From Candidatus Eiseniibacteriota bacterium (lineage in GTDB: Bacteria; Eisenbacteria; RBG-16-71-46), in assembly GCA_903921835.1 (NCBI GenBank), contig CAIXRL010000049.1, positions 1 to 17,986 on the forward strand: a DNA stretch of 17,986 nt, read 5' to 3'. This document shows, piece by piece, positions 8,293 to 16,688 of the stretch. The notes beneath the pieces were generated by a model. The model searched no databases and was not told where the DNA came from. It saw only the letters and a program-made list of their open reading frames with translations. A program made the translations under genes and the position numbers. How positions within the stretch are numbered: position 1 is the first letter of the stretch; every line of letters starts with the position of its first letter.

Positions 8293-8480
8293 GCCTGGCC
8301 CGGACGATTCATGAACCGCGAGCCGGGAGTGCGAGATGTGCGTCAGCCGCAAGAAGATCGGCCGGCCGCGCCGCAGCCGTGTTGCGAACACGATGAGGAC
8401 AGCGGCCGGTCGAGCTTCGCAGCGGCTGACGCGCAGATCGCGCTCGCAGGCGGCGGGCTCATGAATCGTCCGGGCTAGGC
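8293..8480. repeat. 188-base near-complete palindrome (long structured hairpin element)
   Basis: Outer arms 8293-8314 and 8459-8480 pair over 22 bases with a single G-U (plus-strand sense). After an asymmetric internal loop come a 6-bp stem (8330-8335 with 8443-8448), a 13-bp stem (8338-8350 with 8422-8434), and a stem from 8353-8369 with 8402-8418 carrying one mismatch. A 6-bp terminal hairpin, CGTGTT-GCG-AACACG, is at 8378-8392. Together that is about 64 base pairs centred on position 8386. The three non-Watson-Crick pairs are G-U if read as plus-strand RNA but A-C if read as minus-strand RNA. No flanking target-site duplication is evident and no protein frame looks real. It could be a MITE-like element, a 6S-like rod-shaped small RNA, or a leader upstream of the tRNA. 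Confidence 0.8.
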
Positions 8481-8488
8481 TTATAGCA
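8480..8488 (-). promoter_or_regulatory. Extended -10 promoter facing the palindrome and tRNA-Arg
   Basis: On the minus strand TGC-TATAAG (8488-8480) fits an extended -10 box, with TATAAG matching 5 of 6 bases. The -35 region (about 8503-8508, GTGCAC) is poor, which extended -10 promoters tolerate. RNA would begin near 8473, inside the right arm of the palindrome, and run through it to the tRNA. The tRNA has no better promoter nearby that I can see. Confidence 0.4.
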
Positions 8489-8630
8489 CACGCGGGGCGG
8501 TGGTGCACGCGACCTGCCCCGCCACAACGCGCGGATGAACGCCGCAGTCGTGTGTGGCGCAGTGGCATGGAGAGCCGGCGGCGACGCGCGCTCCCCCTCG
8601 CTCCCGGACCCCCCGCGTGCGATATCGAGG

Positions 8631-8646
8631 CAACTTGGCAACTTGG
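8631..8646 (+). repeat. Tandem 8-base direct repeat CAACTTGG x2
   Basis: CAACTTGG occurs twice without a spacer (8631-8638 and 8639-8646). The second copy runs into the -24 element of the sigma-54-like promoter. It may be a protein-binding site or may arise by chance slippage; a regulatory role is inference. Confidence 0.5.
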
Positions 8647-8659
8647 CCTGTCGATTGCC
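8643..8659 (+). promoter_or_regulatory. Sigma-54-like (-24/-12) promoter of the flavoprotein gene
   Basis: TTGGCCTGTCGATTGCC fits the spacing YTGGCACG-rNNN-TTGCW: the GG (8645-8646) and GC (8657-8658) are exactly 12 bases apart, and TTGC is complete. About 10 of 14 informative positions match. The start of RNA would be near 8670, giving a leader of about 65 bases before the proposed CTG start. It is weaker than the site at 7121-7136 but in the right place for the only plus-strand gene. Confidence 0.45.
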
Positions 8660-8722
8660 GGCAACTGTGCTAGATTGTCCCGAATGAACGGTCCGGCCGC
8701 GCCACGATGGCGCTGCGCAACC

Positions 8723-8738
8723 AAAGGGGCTTCCGCTG
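8723..8738 (+). promoter_or_regulatory. Ribosome site pointing to a CTG start codon
   Basis: AAAGGGG (8723-8729) is followed after 6 bases by CTG (8736-8738), an ideal spacing. From the in-frame stop at 8685 to the ATG at 8814 there is no ATG, GTG or TTG in the flavoprotein frame. The first 26 codons from this CTG encode the beta-strand PRIIQGGMG that the fold needs. CTG initiation is therefore the simplest reading. Confidence 0.45.
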
Positions 8739-10202
8739 ACTGACAGCATCGCACTGTCCCCAGGCGACTACTTTCCGGATGGATTTGTCCTGCCCCGCAT
8801 CATCCAGGGCGGGATGGGGGTCGGTGTCTCCAACTGGCGGCTCGCGAACGCCGTGGCAAGCCTTGGCCAGCTCGGGGTCGTCTCGGGGACGGTGATTGAT
8901 TCCGTGCTCGCCCGCCGTCTGCAGGACGGCGACCCGGGCGGGCACATGCGGCGCGCCATGGAGCACTTTCCCATCCAGCAGGTCGCCGCCGAAGCGCTGG
9001 AGAGGTGGTTCCGCCCCGATGGCCGTGCCCCGGGGGCGCCCTACGCCGCGCTGCCGATGTACCAGCAGGTCGTCACGCGCGCCCGGGAGCAGTTCACGAT
9101 CCTCTCCGCGTTCGTCGAGGTGCATCTCGCCAAGGAGGGGCACGCCGGCCCCGTCGGCATCAACCTGCTGACCAAGGTGCAGATGCCGAACCTCGCGACG
9201 CTTTACGGCGCGATGCTGGCGGGCGTGGACTTCGTGCTGATGGGTGCAGGCATTCCGCGTGAAATCCCGGGCGTGCTCGACGCGCTCGCGAGCCATCACC
9301 CGGCCCAGATGCGGCTCGACCTCGAGGACGCCGATCCGGGGCAGGTCGAGTATCTGCGCTTCGACCCGGCCGTACACTGGGACGGACCTGCGCCCACCGT
9401 GCTGCGTCCGCGCTTCCTGCCCATCATCGCCAGCAACTCGCTCGCGACCATGCTCGTGAAGAAGGCCAACGGCCGCGTGGACGGCTTCGTCATCGAAGCT
9501 CCCACGGCCGGCGGACACAACGCCCCGCCGCGCGAGCGCGAGGTCTCGACCGAGACCGGCGAGCCGCTGTACGGCGTGCGCGACGTCGTGGACCTGGAAA
9601 AGGTGCGCGATCTCGGCCTGCCCTTCTGGCTCGCCGGTGGCGCCGGCCGCCCGGAACGCCTCGTGGAGGCGCTCGCCGCGGGCGCCGCGGGTATCCAGGT
9701 TGGCACGCTGTTCGCGTATAGTGACGAGTCCGGGATCACAGAGCAGATCCGGCGCTCCGTCCTGGAGAGCGTCGCGCGCGGAACGGCCCGCGTCCGAACC
9801 GACTCACGCGCTTCGCCCACCGGGTTCCCTTTCAAGGTGGTGTCCTGGGAAGGGGACCCTGCGGAAGGGGTGGCGCGCAAGCGGATCTGCGACCTTGGTT
9901 ATCTTCGCAACGCCTACAGCAAGGGCGACAAGGGTGTCGGCTACCGCTGTGCCAGCGAGCCCGAGGACCAGTTCATCGCCAAGGGCGGCGCCACGGAGGA
10001 GACCCCGGGCCGCATGTGCCTGTGCAACGCCCTGCTCGCCACCATCGGGCTGGGCCAGGCGCGCGAGGAGGGCACGGTCGAGCCACCGTTGCTCACGAGC
10101 GGCGACGACCTCACGAACCTGGCCGAGTTTCTCGGCGGGCGAACGAGCTATACCGCTGCCGACGCGATGCGCTGGCTGCTGGGCGGTCCTGCCGCCACCT
10201 GA
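8736..10202 (+). CDS. Nitronate monooxygenase / 2-nitropropane dioxygenase-like FMN flavoprotein
   Basis: 488 residues from the proposed CTG start (462 from the ATG at 8814). The TIM-barrel flavoprotein begins with LPRIIQGGMGVGVSNW, the family's first strand. It continues with AGGHN, where H261 matches the family's catalytic-region histidine, LAGGAGRPE and GIQVGTLFA, which is the FMN-phosphate-binding end of the barrel. The C-terminal part (about 360-488) is longer than in classical nitronate monooxygenases and carries C385, C405, C428 and C430 (RICDLGYLR, YRCASEP, MCLCN). The ATG at 8814 would delete the first beta-strand, so it is unlikely to be the true start. Family members oxidise nitronates or, in PfaD-like branches, act as enoyl reductases; which applies here is open. 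It converges with trpB and is the only plus-strand protein gene. Confidence 0.85.
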   Translation: MTDSIALSPGDYFPDGFVLPRIIQGGMGVGVSNWRLANAVASLGQLGVVSGTVIDSVLARRLQDGDPGGHMRRAMEHFPIQQVAAEALERWFRPDGRAPGAPYAALPMYQQVVTRAREQFTILSAFVEVHLAKEGHAGPVGINLLTKVQMPNLATLYGAMLAGVDFVLMGAGIPREIPGVLDALASHHPAQMRLDLEDADPGQVEYLRFDPAVHWDGPAPTVLRPRFLPIIASNSLATMLVKKANGRVDGFVIEAPTAGGHNAPPREREVSTETGEPLYGVRDVVDLEKVRDLGLPFWLAGGAGRPERLVEALAAGAAGIQVGTLFAYSDESGITEQIRRSVLESVARGTARVRTDSRASPTGFPFKVVSWEGDPAEGVARKRICDLGYLRNAYSKGDKGVGYRCASEPEDQFIAKGGATEETPGRMCLCNALLATIGLGQAREEGTVEPPLLTSGDDLTNLAEFLGGRTSYTAADAMRWLLGGPAAT

Positions 10203-10204
10203 GT

Positions 10205-10228
10205 CCGGCGGCGCATCGGCGCCGCCGG
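10205..10228 (+). terminator. Hairpin directly after the flavoprotein stop
   Basis: CCGGCGGCGC (10205-10214) pairs perfectly with GCGCCGCCGG (10219-10228) around the 4-base loop ATCG, starting 2 bases after the stop. No T-run follows. It forms a tandem with the longer hairpin just downstream. Confidence 0.55.
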
Positions 10229-10235
10229 CGAGACA

Positions 10236-10273
10236 CGACGGGGCGCGAAGCCGACCGGCTTCGCGCCCCGTCG
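10236..10273. terminator. 18-bp perfect hairpin between convergent genes (bidirectional terminator)
   Basis: CGACGGGGCGCGAAGCCG (10236-10253) and its exact complement (10256-10273) form an 18-bp stem with a minimal loop. It lies between the convergent flavoprotein gene and trpB, where one symmetric structure could stop both transcripts. No U-tract flanks it on either strand. The rest of 10274-10343 shows no gene. Confidence 0.65.
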
Positions 10274-10343
10274 CATGTTCGCGCCGGGTCTCCGGGCCCC
10301 CGGCCCTTTCCGGGCGCTCCTCACGCCCGCGAGCCGCGAAGCC

Positions 10344-11540
10344 TCAACCCTTCCCCGTCACGCGCAGCACCTCCGCCACGTCCTTGTCGCCCCGGCCGGA
10401 GAGGTTCACGACGACGCGCGTTTCGCGCCCGAGCGCCCTGCCCTCGCGCAGGACCCACGCCAGCGCGTGCGCGGACTCCAGCGCGGGCAGGATGCCCTCG
10501 AGCCGCGACAGCGCCGCGAACGCGGCCAGCGCCTCGTCGTCGGTGGCGTGCGAGTACTCGGCCAGCCCCTGGTCGAGCAGCCACGCGTGCTCGGGGCCCA
10601 GCGCCGGGTAGTCCAGGCCCGCCGAGACCGAGTGCGTCTCGCGCACCATGCCGTGCGCGTCCTGAAGTATCAGCGTGCGCGTGCCGTGCAGCACGCCGAC
10701 GCTGTGCTCGGGCACGCGCGCGGCGTGCAGGCCGCTCGCGAGCCCGTGCCCGCCGGCCTCGACGCCCACCTTGCGCACGCCCGCGTCGCCCAGGAACGCG
10801 TGGAAGAGCCCGATCGCGTTGCTGCCGCCGCCGACGCAGGCGACGAGCACTTCGGGCAGACCGCCGGCGAGCGCGGCGAACTGCGCGCGCGCCTCGATCC
10901 CGATCACGCGGTGGAAGTCGCGCACCATGACCGGGAACGGGTGTGGCCCCAGCACCGAGCCGAGCACGTAGTGCGTGTCCCGCACGCGCGTGACCCAGTC
11001 GCGCATGGCCTCGTTCACGGCATCCTTGAGCGTGCGCGAGCCGGCGTTCACCTCGCGCACATCGGCCCCGAGCAGCCGCATGCGCTCGACGTTGAGCTTC
11101 TGGCGGCGCATGTCCTCGGCGCCCATGTACACGGTGCACTCGAGCCCGAAGCGCGCCGCAGCCGCGGCGCTGGCGACGCCGTGCTGGCCGGCACCGGTCT
11201 CGGCGATGATGCGCGGCTTGCCCATGCGTCGCGTGAGCAGGCACTGGCCGATGGTGTTGTTGATCTTGTGCGCGCCTGTGTGCAGCAGGTCCTCGCGCTT
11301 GAGGAACACGCGGCAACCGGCGGCCTCGGAGAAGCGCTTCGCCTCGATGAGCGGCGTGGGCCGGCCCGCGAAGTCGCGCAGCGTCCCGGCGAGCTCGTCC
11401 TGAAACGCGGGGTCGGCCTGCGCGTCGAGATACGCCTGCTCGAGTTCCACCAGCGCGTGGATGAGCGTTTCGGGAACGAACTTGCCGCCGTAGGGCCCGA
11501 AGTGGCCGGTGGCGTCAGGCTGGATCGGTAGCGCGTTCAT
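10344..11540 (-). CDS. trpB: Tryptophan synthase beta subunit
   Basis: 398 residues, full length for the TrpB1 type. PLP lysine K92 is in HTGAHKINN, catalytic E114 in [10 protein letters not shown], and the PLP-phosphate loop GGGSNAIG follows. The N-terminus [15 protein letters not shown] is characteristic. It joins indole with serine to give tryptophan and normally works with TrpA, but no trpA follows: the next gene is convergent. The frame remains open upstream to 11678, but the start at 11540 is chosen for the conserved N-terminus and a GGGAG ribosome site 4 bases upstream. The start lies 26 bases inside the 3' end of trpF, so translation is probably coupled. It is the last gene of the operon. 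Confidence 0.97.
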   Translation of the reverse strand: MNALPIQPDATGHFGPYGGKFVPETLIHALVELEQAYLDAQADPAFQDELAGTLRDFAGRPTPLIEAKRFSEAAGCRVFLKREDLLHTGAHKINNTIGQCLLTRRMGKPRIIAETGAGQHGVASAAAAARFGLECTVYMGAEDMRRQKLNVERMRLLGADVREVNAGSRTLKDAVNEAMRDWVTRVRDTHYVLGSVLGPHPFPVMVRDFHRVIGIEARAQFAALAGGLPEVLVACVGGGSNAIGLFHAFLGDAGVRKVGVEAGGHGLASGLHAARVPEHSVGVLHGTRTLILQDAHGMVRETHSVSAGLDYPALGPEHAWLLDQGLAEYSHATDDEALAAFAALSRLEGILPALESAHALAWVLREGRALGRETRVVVNLSGRGDKDVAEVLRVTGKG

Positions 11541-12186
11541 CGAACTCCCGCACGGCGGCGACGAAGCGCCGCACCTTGCCACGGTCCTTGATGCCCGGCG
11601 CGCCTTCGAGCCGGGATGCCGCGTCCACGCCGAAAGGCGCAGCGGCAGCGAGGGCGGCTGCGACGTTGTCCCCGTCAAGGCCGCCGGCGAGCATGAACGG
11701 CCGCCCGCCGCACAGTGTACGCGCCTGCTTCCACGGGAACGTCATCCCTGTTCCGCCCAGCAGCGTGGCGTGGGCCGTATCCAGCTGCACGAGGTGCGGC
11801 TGTGGCGCCAGCGCCCCATGTGCGGCGCCATCGGCGTCCACCGGGGTGACGAACGCGCACGGCAGCGGAAAGTCCGCGGGCCAGCCGCCGGAATCCACCC
11901 GGTGCAGCTGCAGCCGCGCTGCCCCCGCCCGGCGCGCGAGCGCGAGCGCCTCGTCCGGGCCGAGGCTGGCGACGATGGCCACGCCCACGGCGCCCGGCAG
12001 CCCGGCGAGGATGGCCGCCATGGCCTCCGGGCCGATCTCGCGCGGGCCGCCCGCGGCGACGATGAAGCCCAGCCAGTCCGCTCCGCACTCGCGCGCCCAC
12101 GCGGCGTCCTCGGCGCGCGTCAGGCCGCAGACCTTCACGATCGTGCGCCGGCGGCCGCTTCCCTCCGCTCGCTCCCCGCCGTTCAC
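11515..12186 (-). CDS. trpF: Phosphoribosylanthranilate isomerase
   Basis: 223 residues forming a TIM barrel. The catalytic cysteine is C20 in VKVCGLT and the catalytic aspartate is D136 in VQLDTA. The phosphate-binding segments [10 protein letters not shown] (166-175) and [11 protein letters not shown] (185-195) are present. It converts N-(5-phosphoribosyl)anthranilate to CdRP. Two family positions differ: GPR stands for the usual SPR near residue 48, and SRLE for the common SGVE. Neither is a catalytic residue. The GTG start at 12186 is chosen for its GTGA overlap with the trpC stop. It adds a polar stretch of about 14 residues before the first beta-strand, and no other start codon fits well. 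Confidence 0.93.
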   Translation of the reverse strand: MNGGERAEGSGRRRTIVKVCGLTRAEDAAWARECGADWLGFIVAAGGPREIGPEAMAAILAGLPGAVGVAIVASLGPDEALALARRAGAARLQLHRVDSGGWPADFPLPCAFVTPVDADGAAHGALAPQPHLVQLDTAHATLLGGTGMTFPWKQARTLCGGRPFMLAGGLDGDNVAAALAAAAPFGVDAASRLEGAPGIKDRGKVRRFVAAVREFDERATDPA

Positions 12187-13001
12187 GCCGCGCCGCGCGC
12201 CGCGGCGGCGAGCTGCGCGAGCGTGGCCGCGGGGTCGGCGCTGGTCATGAACACTTCTCCCATCAGCACCGCGTCGCAGCGCGTCTCGCGCAGGCGCGCC
12301 AGCTCCTCGGGGTGCGAAAGCCCGCTCTCGGCCACCGCGGTCACATACGGGGGCAGGTGCGGCAGCAACCGCAGCGACGTGCCGAGGTCCACCTCGAACG
12401 TGTGCAGGCTGCGGTTGTTGATGCCGACCAGGGTCGCTCCCGCGCGCAGCGCCGGCGCCAGCTCGGCCTCGTCGTGCACCTCGACCAGCGCGTCGAGTCC
12501 GATCAAACGCGCCTCGGTGATGAAGCGCTGCAGTTCGGTCTCCGACAGCAGGGCCGCGAGCAGCAGCACGGCGTCCGCGCCGCGCGCGGCGGCGTCCAGG
12601 ATCTGGTAGGGATCGACGACGAAGTCCTTCATCAGCAGCGGCAGTCTCACTTCGGGTCGCACGCGATTGATCCAGTGCGGGTCGCCCTGGAAGTGGTCGG
12701 GCTCGGTGACCAGCGAGACGGCAGCGGCGCCGCCCGCCTCGTAGAGCTTCGCGGTCGCGACCGGGTCCACGTGCTCGTTGAGCGGTCCCCGCGAGGGGGA
12801 GGCGCGCTTGACCTCGCACAGCATGCGAAGTGGATCCCCGGCCACCCGGCGTCGCAGGGCGCGCTCCAGGCGGCAGGCGGGCTCGATGCGGCCAATGTGC
12901 CCTCGCAGCACGTGCGCAGGCGTCGCCAGGCGCATCTCGGCGACGCGGCGGCGGCGGTCGGCGGCGATGCGCGCGAGGAAGTCCGTGCCGGGCGCGCTCA
13001 C
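12183..13001 (-). CDS. trpC: Indole-3-glycerol-phosphate synthase
   Basis: 272 residues, normal for TrpC. Catalytic residues are visible along the barrel: E63 and K65 (CEVKRASPS), K125 (LMKDF), E174 (LVEVH), N195/N196 (GINNRSL) and E225-S226 (AESGLS). It closes the ring of CdRP to give indole-3-glycerol phosphate. The frame runs open much further upstream, but that part is a shadow of the RDD gene. The GTG at 13001 overlaps the RDD stop as GTGA and gives the usual N-terminus TDFLARIAADRR. It is not fused to TrpF, which is a separate gene here. Confidence 0.96.
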   Translation of the reverse strand: MSAPGTDFLARIAADRRRRVAEMRLATPAHVLRGHIGRIEPACRLERALRRRVAGDPLRMLCEVKRASPSRGPLNEHVDPVATAKLYEAGGAAAVSLVTEPDHFQGDPHWINRVRPEVRLPLLMKDFVVDPYQILDAAARGADAVLLLAALLSETELQRFITEARLIGLDALVEVHDEAELAPALRAGATLVGINNRSLHTFEVDLGTSLRLLPHLPPYVTAVAESGLSHPEELARLRETRCDAVLMGEVFMTSADPAATLAQLAAAARGAA

Positions 13002-13621
13002 GACGACGGCCCCGTCACGATCACTCCGCCCGCGACGGCCTCGCGCCCGGGTACGGTCAGCACGCAGCCCGCGACCATGTCGTGGAGCGTCTGGCGGCGC
13101 GGCGTCCACAGGTTGAAGAGGTAGCCCAGGCCGCACAGCATCGCCGAGAGCCACTGCGCGAAGTAGCGCGCTGTGGCGCGGCCGAACGAGATCCGCCTTC
13201 CGCCCCGGTCCCCCACGCAAACCCCCAGCAGTTGCTGGCCCAGCGTGCCGCGCCAGCGCGAGCTCTCGAGCAGCGCGCAATACAGCCACCACGATGCCGT
13301 CGAAATGCCCAGCGCGATCAGGAGTCCGTTCATCTCGTTCTCCCGCAAGGTGTGCATCGCAAACGGCGTCGGCAGTCCCATGCTGACGCGCACGATGGCG
13401 TCCGGGAAGAAGAGCACAAGGACATCCACCAGCATGGCCCCGGCGCGCCGCCAGAACCCGGCGCAGCGGACCGCGGACGCGACGACGGGCTCCGCCACGA
13501 TGCGCGAGGCGACGACCTCGACGCCCTCGACGACGGGCGCCTGCGGGGTGCGCACCTCGCCGCAACGCGCGCACGTCGACGTCGAGTCCGGTGTCCACGT
13601 GCCGCAGCGGGTGCAGTACAC
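12998..13621 (-). CDS. RDD-family membrane protein with N-terminal zinc ribbon, inside the trp operon
   Basis: 207 residues. It starts with a four-cysteine ribbon, C3-x2-C6 and C17-x2-C20, a likely zinc site, then a flexible Val-rich linker (about 24-52). The RDD domain follows: FWRRAGAMLVDVLV (57-70) with the family Arg and Asp, a second hydrophobic segment (about 98-118), TLGQQLLGVCV, and a third segment (about 152-170) ending in LHDMVAGCVL. I expect three membrane helices. RDD proteins have no settled function; transport roles have been proposed. The GTG start has AGGGG 7 bases upstream. It lies 9 bases after trpD and overlaps trpC by GTGA, so it is translated as part of the operon. A role in tryptophan handling is only suggested by position. 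Confidence 0.9.
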   Translation of the reverse strand: MYCTRCGTWTPDSTSTCARCGEVRTPQAPVVEGVEVVASRIVAEPVVASAVRCAGFWRRAGAMLVDVLVLFFPDAIVRVSMGLPTPFAMHTLRENEMNGLLIALGISTASWWLYCALLESSRWRGTLGQQLLGVCVGDRGGRRISFGRATARYFAQWLSAMLCGLGYLFNLWTPRRQTLHDMVAGCVLTVPGREAVAGGVIVTGPSS

Positions 13622-13630
13622 GGCTCGCCC

Positions 13631-14634
13631 CTACCCTCGAAAGGCGGCCATGTCGGCCAGCTTGCGGGTGGCGTCGCCACTGTCGATCGCACTGCGTGCG
13701 CGTTCGATGCCGGCGCCGATGTCGGGGACCACGCCGGCGACGACGAGTGCGGCCGCGGTGTTCAGGATGACGATGTCGCGCGCGGCGCCCATCTCGCCCG
13801 CGAGCACGGCGTGGACGCGCAGGGCGTTCTCGGGCGCGCTGCCGCCCGCGACGCCGGAGCGATCGGTGTGCGCGAGGCCGTACTGCGCCGGGTCGACCTC
13901 GAATTCGCTCACCTTGCCGTCGCGCAGCTCGGCGACGTGGTTCTTCGCGAACACCGTGAGCTCGTCCATGCCGTCGTGTCCGTGCACCACCATGGCGCGC
14001 TCGCTGCCGAGCTCATGCAGCACGTCGGCGATGAGCCGCACCAGGTGGTCGGAGTAGACGCCGAGCAGCTGACGCGTGGCGCTCGCGGGATTGGCGAGTG
14101 GCCCCAGCACGTTGAACAGCGTGCGGATGCCGAGCTCGCGCCTCGGGCCGACGGCGTGACGCAGCGCGCCGTGGTAGTTGGGCGCGAACAGGAACGTGAT
14201 CCCGATCGCGTCGAGCGAGCGGGCGGCGTCCACCGGCGTGAGGTCCAGGCCAACGCCGAGCGCCTCGAGCACGTCGGCGCTGCCCGCGCGGCTGGAGACG
14301 GCGCGGTTGCCGTGCTTGGCCACCGCGACGCCGCACGAAGCGACGACGATCGCGACCGTCGTCGAGATGTTGAACGTGCCCGCGTTGTCCCCGCCGGTCC
14401 CGCAGGTGTCGAGCAGCGGCGCGCGTTTGCTGTGCAGCGGCGGGACCAGCGCACGCATGGCCTGCGCCATGCCGGCGATCTCGTCGGCGGTCTCCCCCTT
14501 CATGCGCAGCGCGACGGCCAGCCCCGCGATCTGGGACGACGTCGCTTCACCGGCGAGGATCTGCTCCATCGTGGCGCGGGACTGCTCACGCGAGAGATTC
14601 TCGCCCGCGACGACCCTGGCGATTGCGGTCTGGA

Positions 14635-14638
<4 letters not shown>
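13631..14638 (-). CDS. trpD: Anthranilate phosphoribosyltransferase
   Basis: 335 residues, normal length. The PRPP-binding motif DTCGTGGD is at 77-84, followed by FNIST (89-93) and [18 protein letters not shown] (108-125), which carry the anthranilate and PRPP contacts. The helical N-terminus ([16 protein letters not shown]) is typical. It transfers ribose-5-phosphate from PRPP to anthranilate. The start is a TTG at 14638 that overlaps the trpG stop as TTGA; GAGGAG lies 9 bases upstream. The frame continues open through the trpG region, but that is an out-of-frame shadow, so this is not a TrpG-TrpD fusion. Confidence 0.96.
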
Positions 14639-15221
<583 letters not shown>

Positions 15222-15225
<4 letters not shown>

Positions 15226-16688
15226 CGCTCACCCCGCTCGGCGCGCTGCACGGCGAGCCACAGCGCCCTGCCCTTGTTCATGGTCTCCTCCCACTCGCGC
15301 TGCGGGTCGGAGTCCGCGACGATGCCCGCCCCGACGCCCCAGTAGGCGCGGCCGTGGGCGTACACGAGCGTGCGGATCGCGATCGCGAGATCGAGGTTGC
15401 CATGGTAGTCGAAGTGCCCGACCGCGCCCGCGTAGATGCCGCGCCGCACGGGTTCGAGGTTCTCGATGATCTCCATCGCGCGCACCTTGGGGGCGCCCGA
15501 GACGGTGCCCGCGGGGAACGTCGCGCGCACGACTTCGAGCGGCGCCAGGTCCCCGCGCACGCGGCCGCGCACGTTCGACACCAGGTGCATGACCTGCGAG
15601 TAGCGCTCGACGAGCATGTACTCGTTGGTCTCGACCGAGCCGAACTCGCTGACGCGACCGATGTCGTTGCGCCCCAGGTCCACGAGCATCACGTGCTCGG
15701 CGCGCTCCTTCTCGTCGGCGCGCAGCTCCTCTTCGAGCCGGCGATCCTCGTCCGCGTCGCGGCCCCGGGGCCGCGTGCCGGCGATGGGCCGCACCTCGAT
15801 CGTCCCGTCGGTGCGGCGCACCAGCACCTCGGGCGAGCTGCCGACAATGGCGAACTCGCCGAGCTGCAGGTAGTACATGTACGGCGAGGGGTTGGTCACG
15901 CGCAGCGCGCGGTAGCCCTCGAACGGCGGCTGCGAGACGTCGGCGCTCATGCGGTGGCTGAGCACGACCTGGAAGATGTCGCCGGCGCGGATGTGCTCCC
16001 GGGCGGTCTCGACCGCGGCCATGTAGCGCTCGCGGCTGACCGAAGAGCGCGGCTCGCCGGCCTCGCCCCACGCCGGGGGCTCGATCCAGGATTGCGGCCT
16101 GCGCAGCCGCTCCACCTCGGCGTTCAGCCGAGCGACCGCGTCGTCGTACGCACTGTCGGCGTCGTCGCCACCGCGTGCGTGCGTCACGACCTTCATGGTG
16201 TGCGTGAGGTTGTCGAACACGCTCACGACGTCCCCGAACATGAAGACCGCGTCGGGCAGGTGCAGCTCGTCCGCGGCGAGGTTCGGGATGCGCTCGAACC
16301 AGCGCACCGCGTCGTAGCCGAAGTAGCCCACGGCGCCGCCGCAGAAGCGCGGCAGACCGGGCAGCTGCACCGCCTGGTGCTCGCGCAGCAATGCGCCCAG
16401 CTCGTCCAGTGGGTGCCCCTTGCAGGGCGTGACCCGACCGTCGCGGTGGATCTCGCAGCGTTCGCCGCGCGCGATGAACACGAGCGACGGCCTGCTGCCC
16501 AGCAGCGAGAAGCGGCCCCACTTCTCGCCGCCCTCCACGCTTTCGAGCAGGAACCCGTACGCGCCGTCGTGGATCTTGCGAAACGCCGAAACGGGCGTCT
16601 CGTGATCCGCGAACACCTCGCGATAGACGGGCACGAGCTTGCCGGTCTTCGCCAGGGCGTGAAACTCGGAGCGGGTGGGAACGATCAT
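15222..16688 (-). CDS. trpE: Anthranilate synthase component I
   Basis: 488 residues. The N-terminal domain has LLES (47-50) followed by a conserved WGRFSLLG stretch; LLES is the segment that binds tryptophan for feedback inhibition, so the enzyme is probably inhibited by the end product. The C-terminal chorismate-binding domain includes [35 protein letters not shown] and [12 protein letters not shown]. It makes anthranilate from chorismate with ammonia from TrpG. The ATG lies only 27 bases after recN, with no convincing ribosome site and no leader peptide or attenuator. Transcription must therefore come from recN or from a promoter inside recN. Confidence 0.97.

Larger units (their letters stand above)
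8286..8735. other. 450-base gap between tRNA-Arg and the flavoprotein gene
   Basis: This divergent intergenic stretch holds, in order, the 188-base palindrome, a minus-strand extended -10, a GC-rich stretch (8491-8625) in which I see no convincing element, a tandem 8-base repeat and a sigma-54-like promoter on the plus strand. Open frames crossing it change composition over the palindrome, have no ribosome sites and resemble no family known to me. Confidence 0.6.

Noticed and set aside
8293..8480. Calling the palindrome a 6S RNA
   Set aside because: Length and rod shape fit, but I see no recognisable 6S sequence motif, and a MITE-like repeat is equally possible without a genome search.
8668..8676. 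Extended -10 like sequence TGC-TAGATT on the plus strand, which would give a leaderless ATG at 8684
   Set aside because: Only 4 of 6 match, there is no -35, and it lies just after the better-spaced sigma-54 site. It was kept only as a minor alternative.
11515..12819. Possible TrpC-TrpF fusion
   Set aside because: trpC and trpF are in different frames with a GTGA overlap. The upstream part of the long trpF frame is a shadow of trpC.
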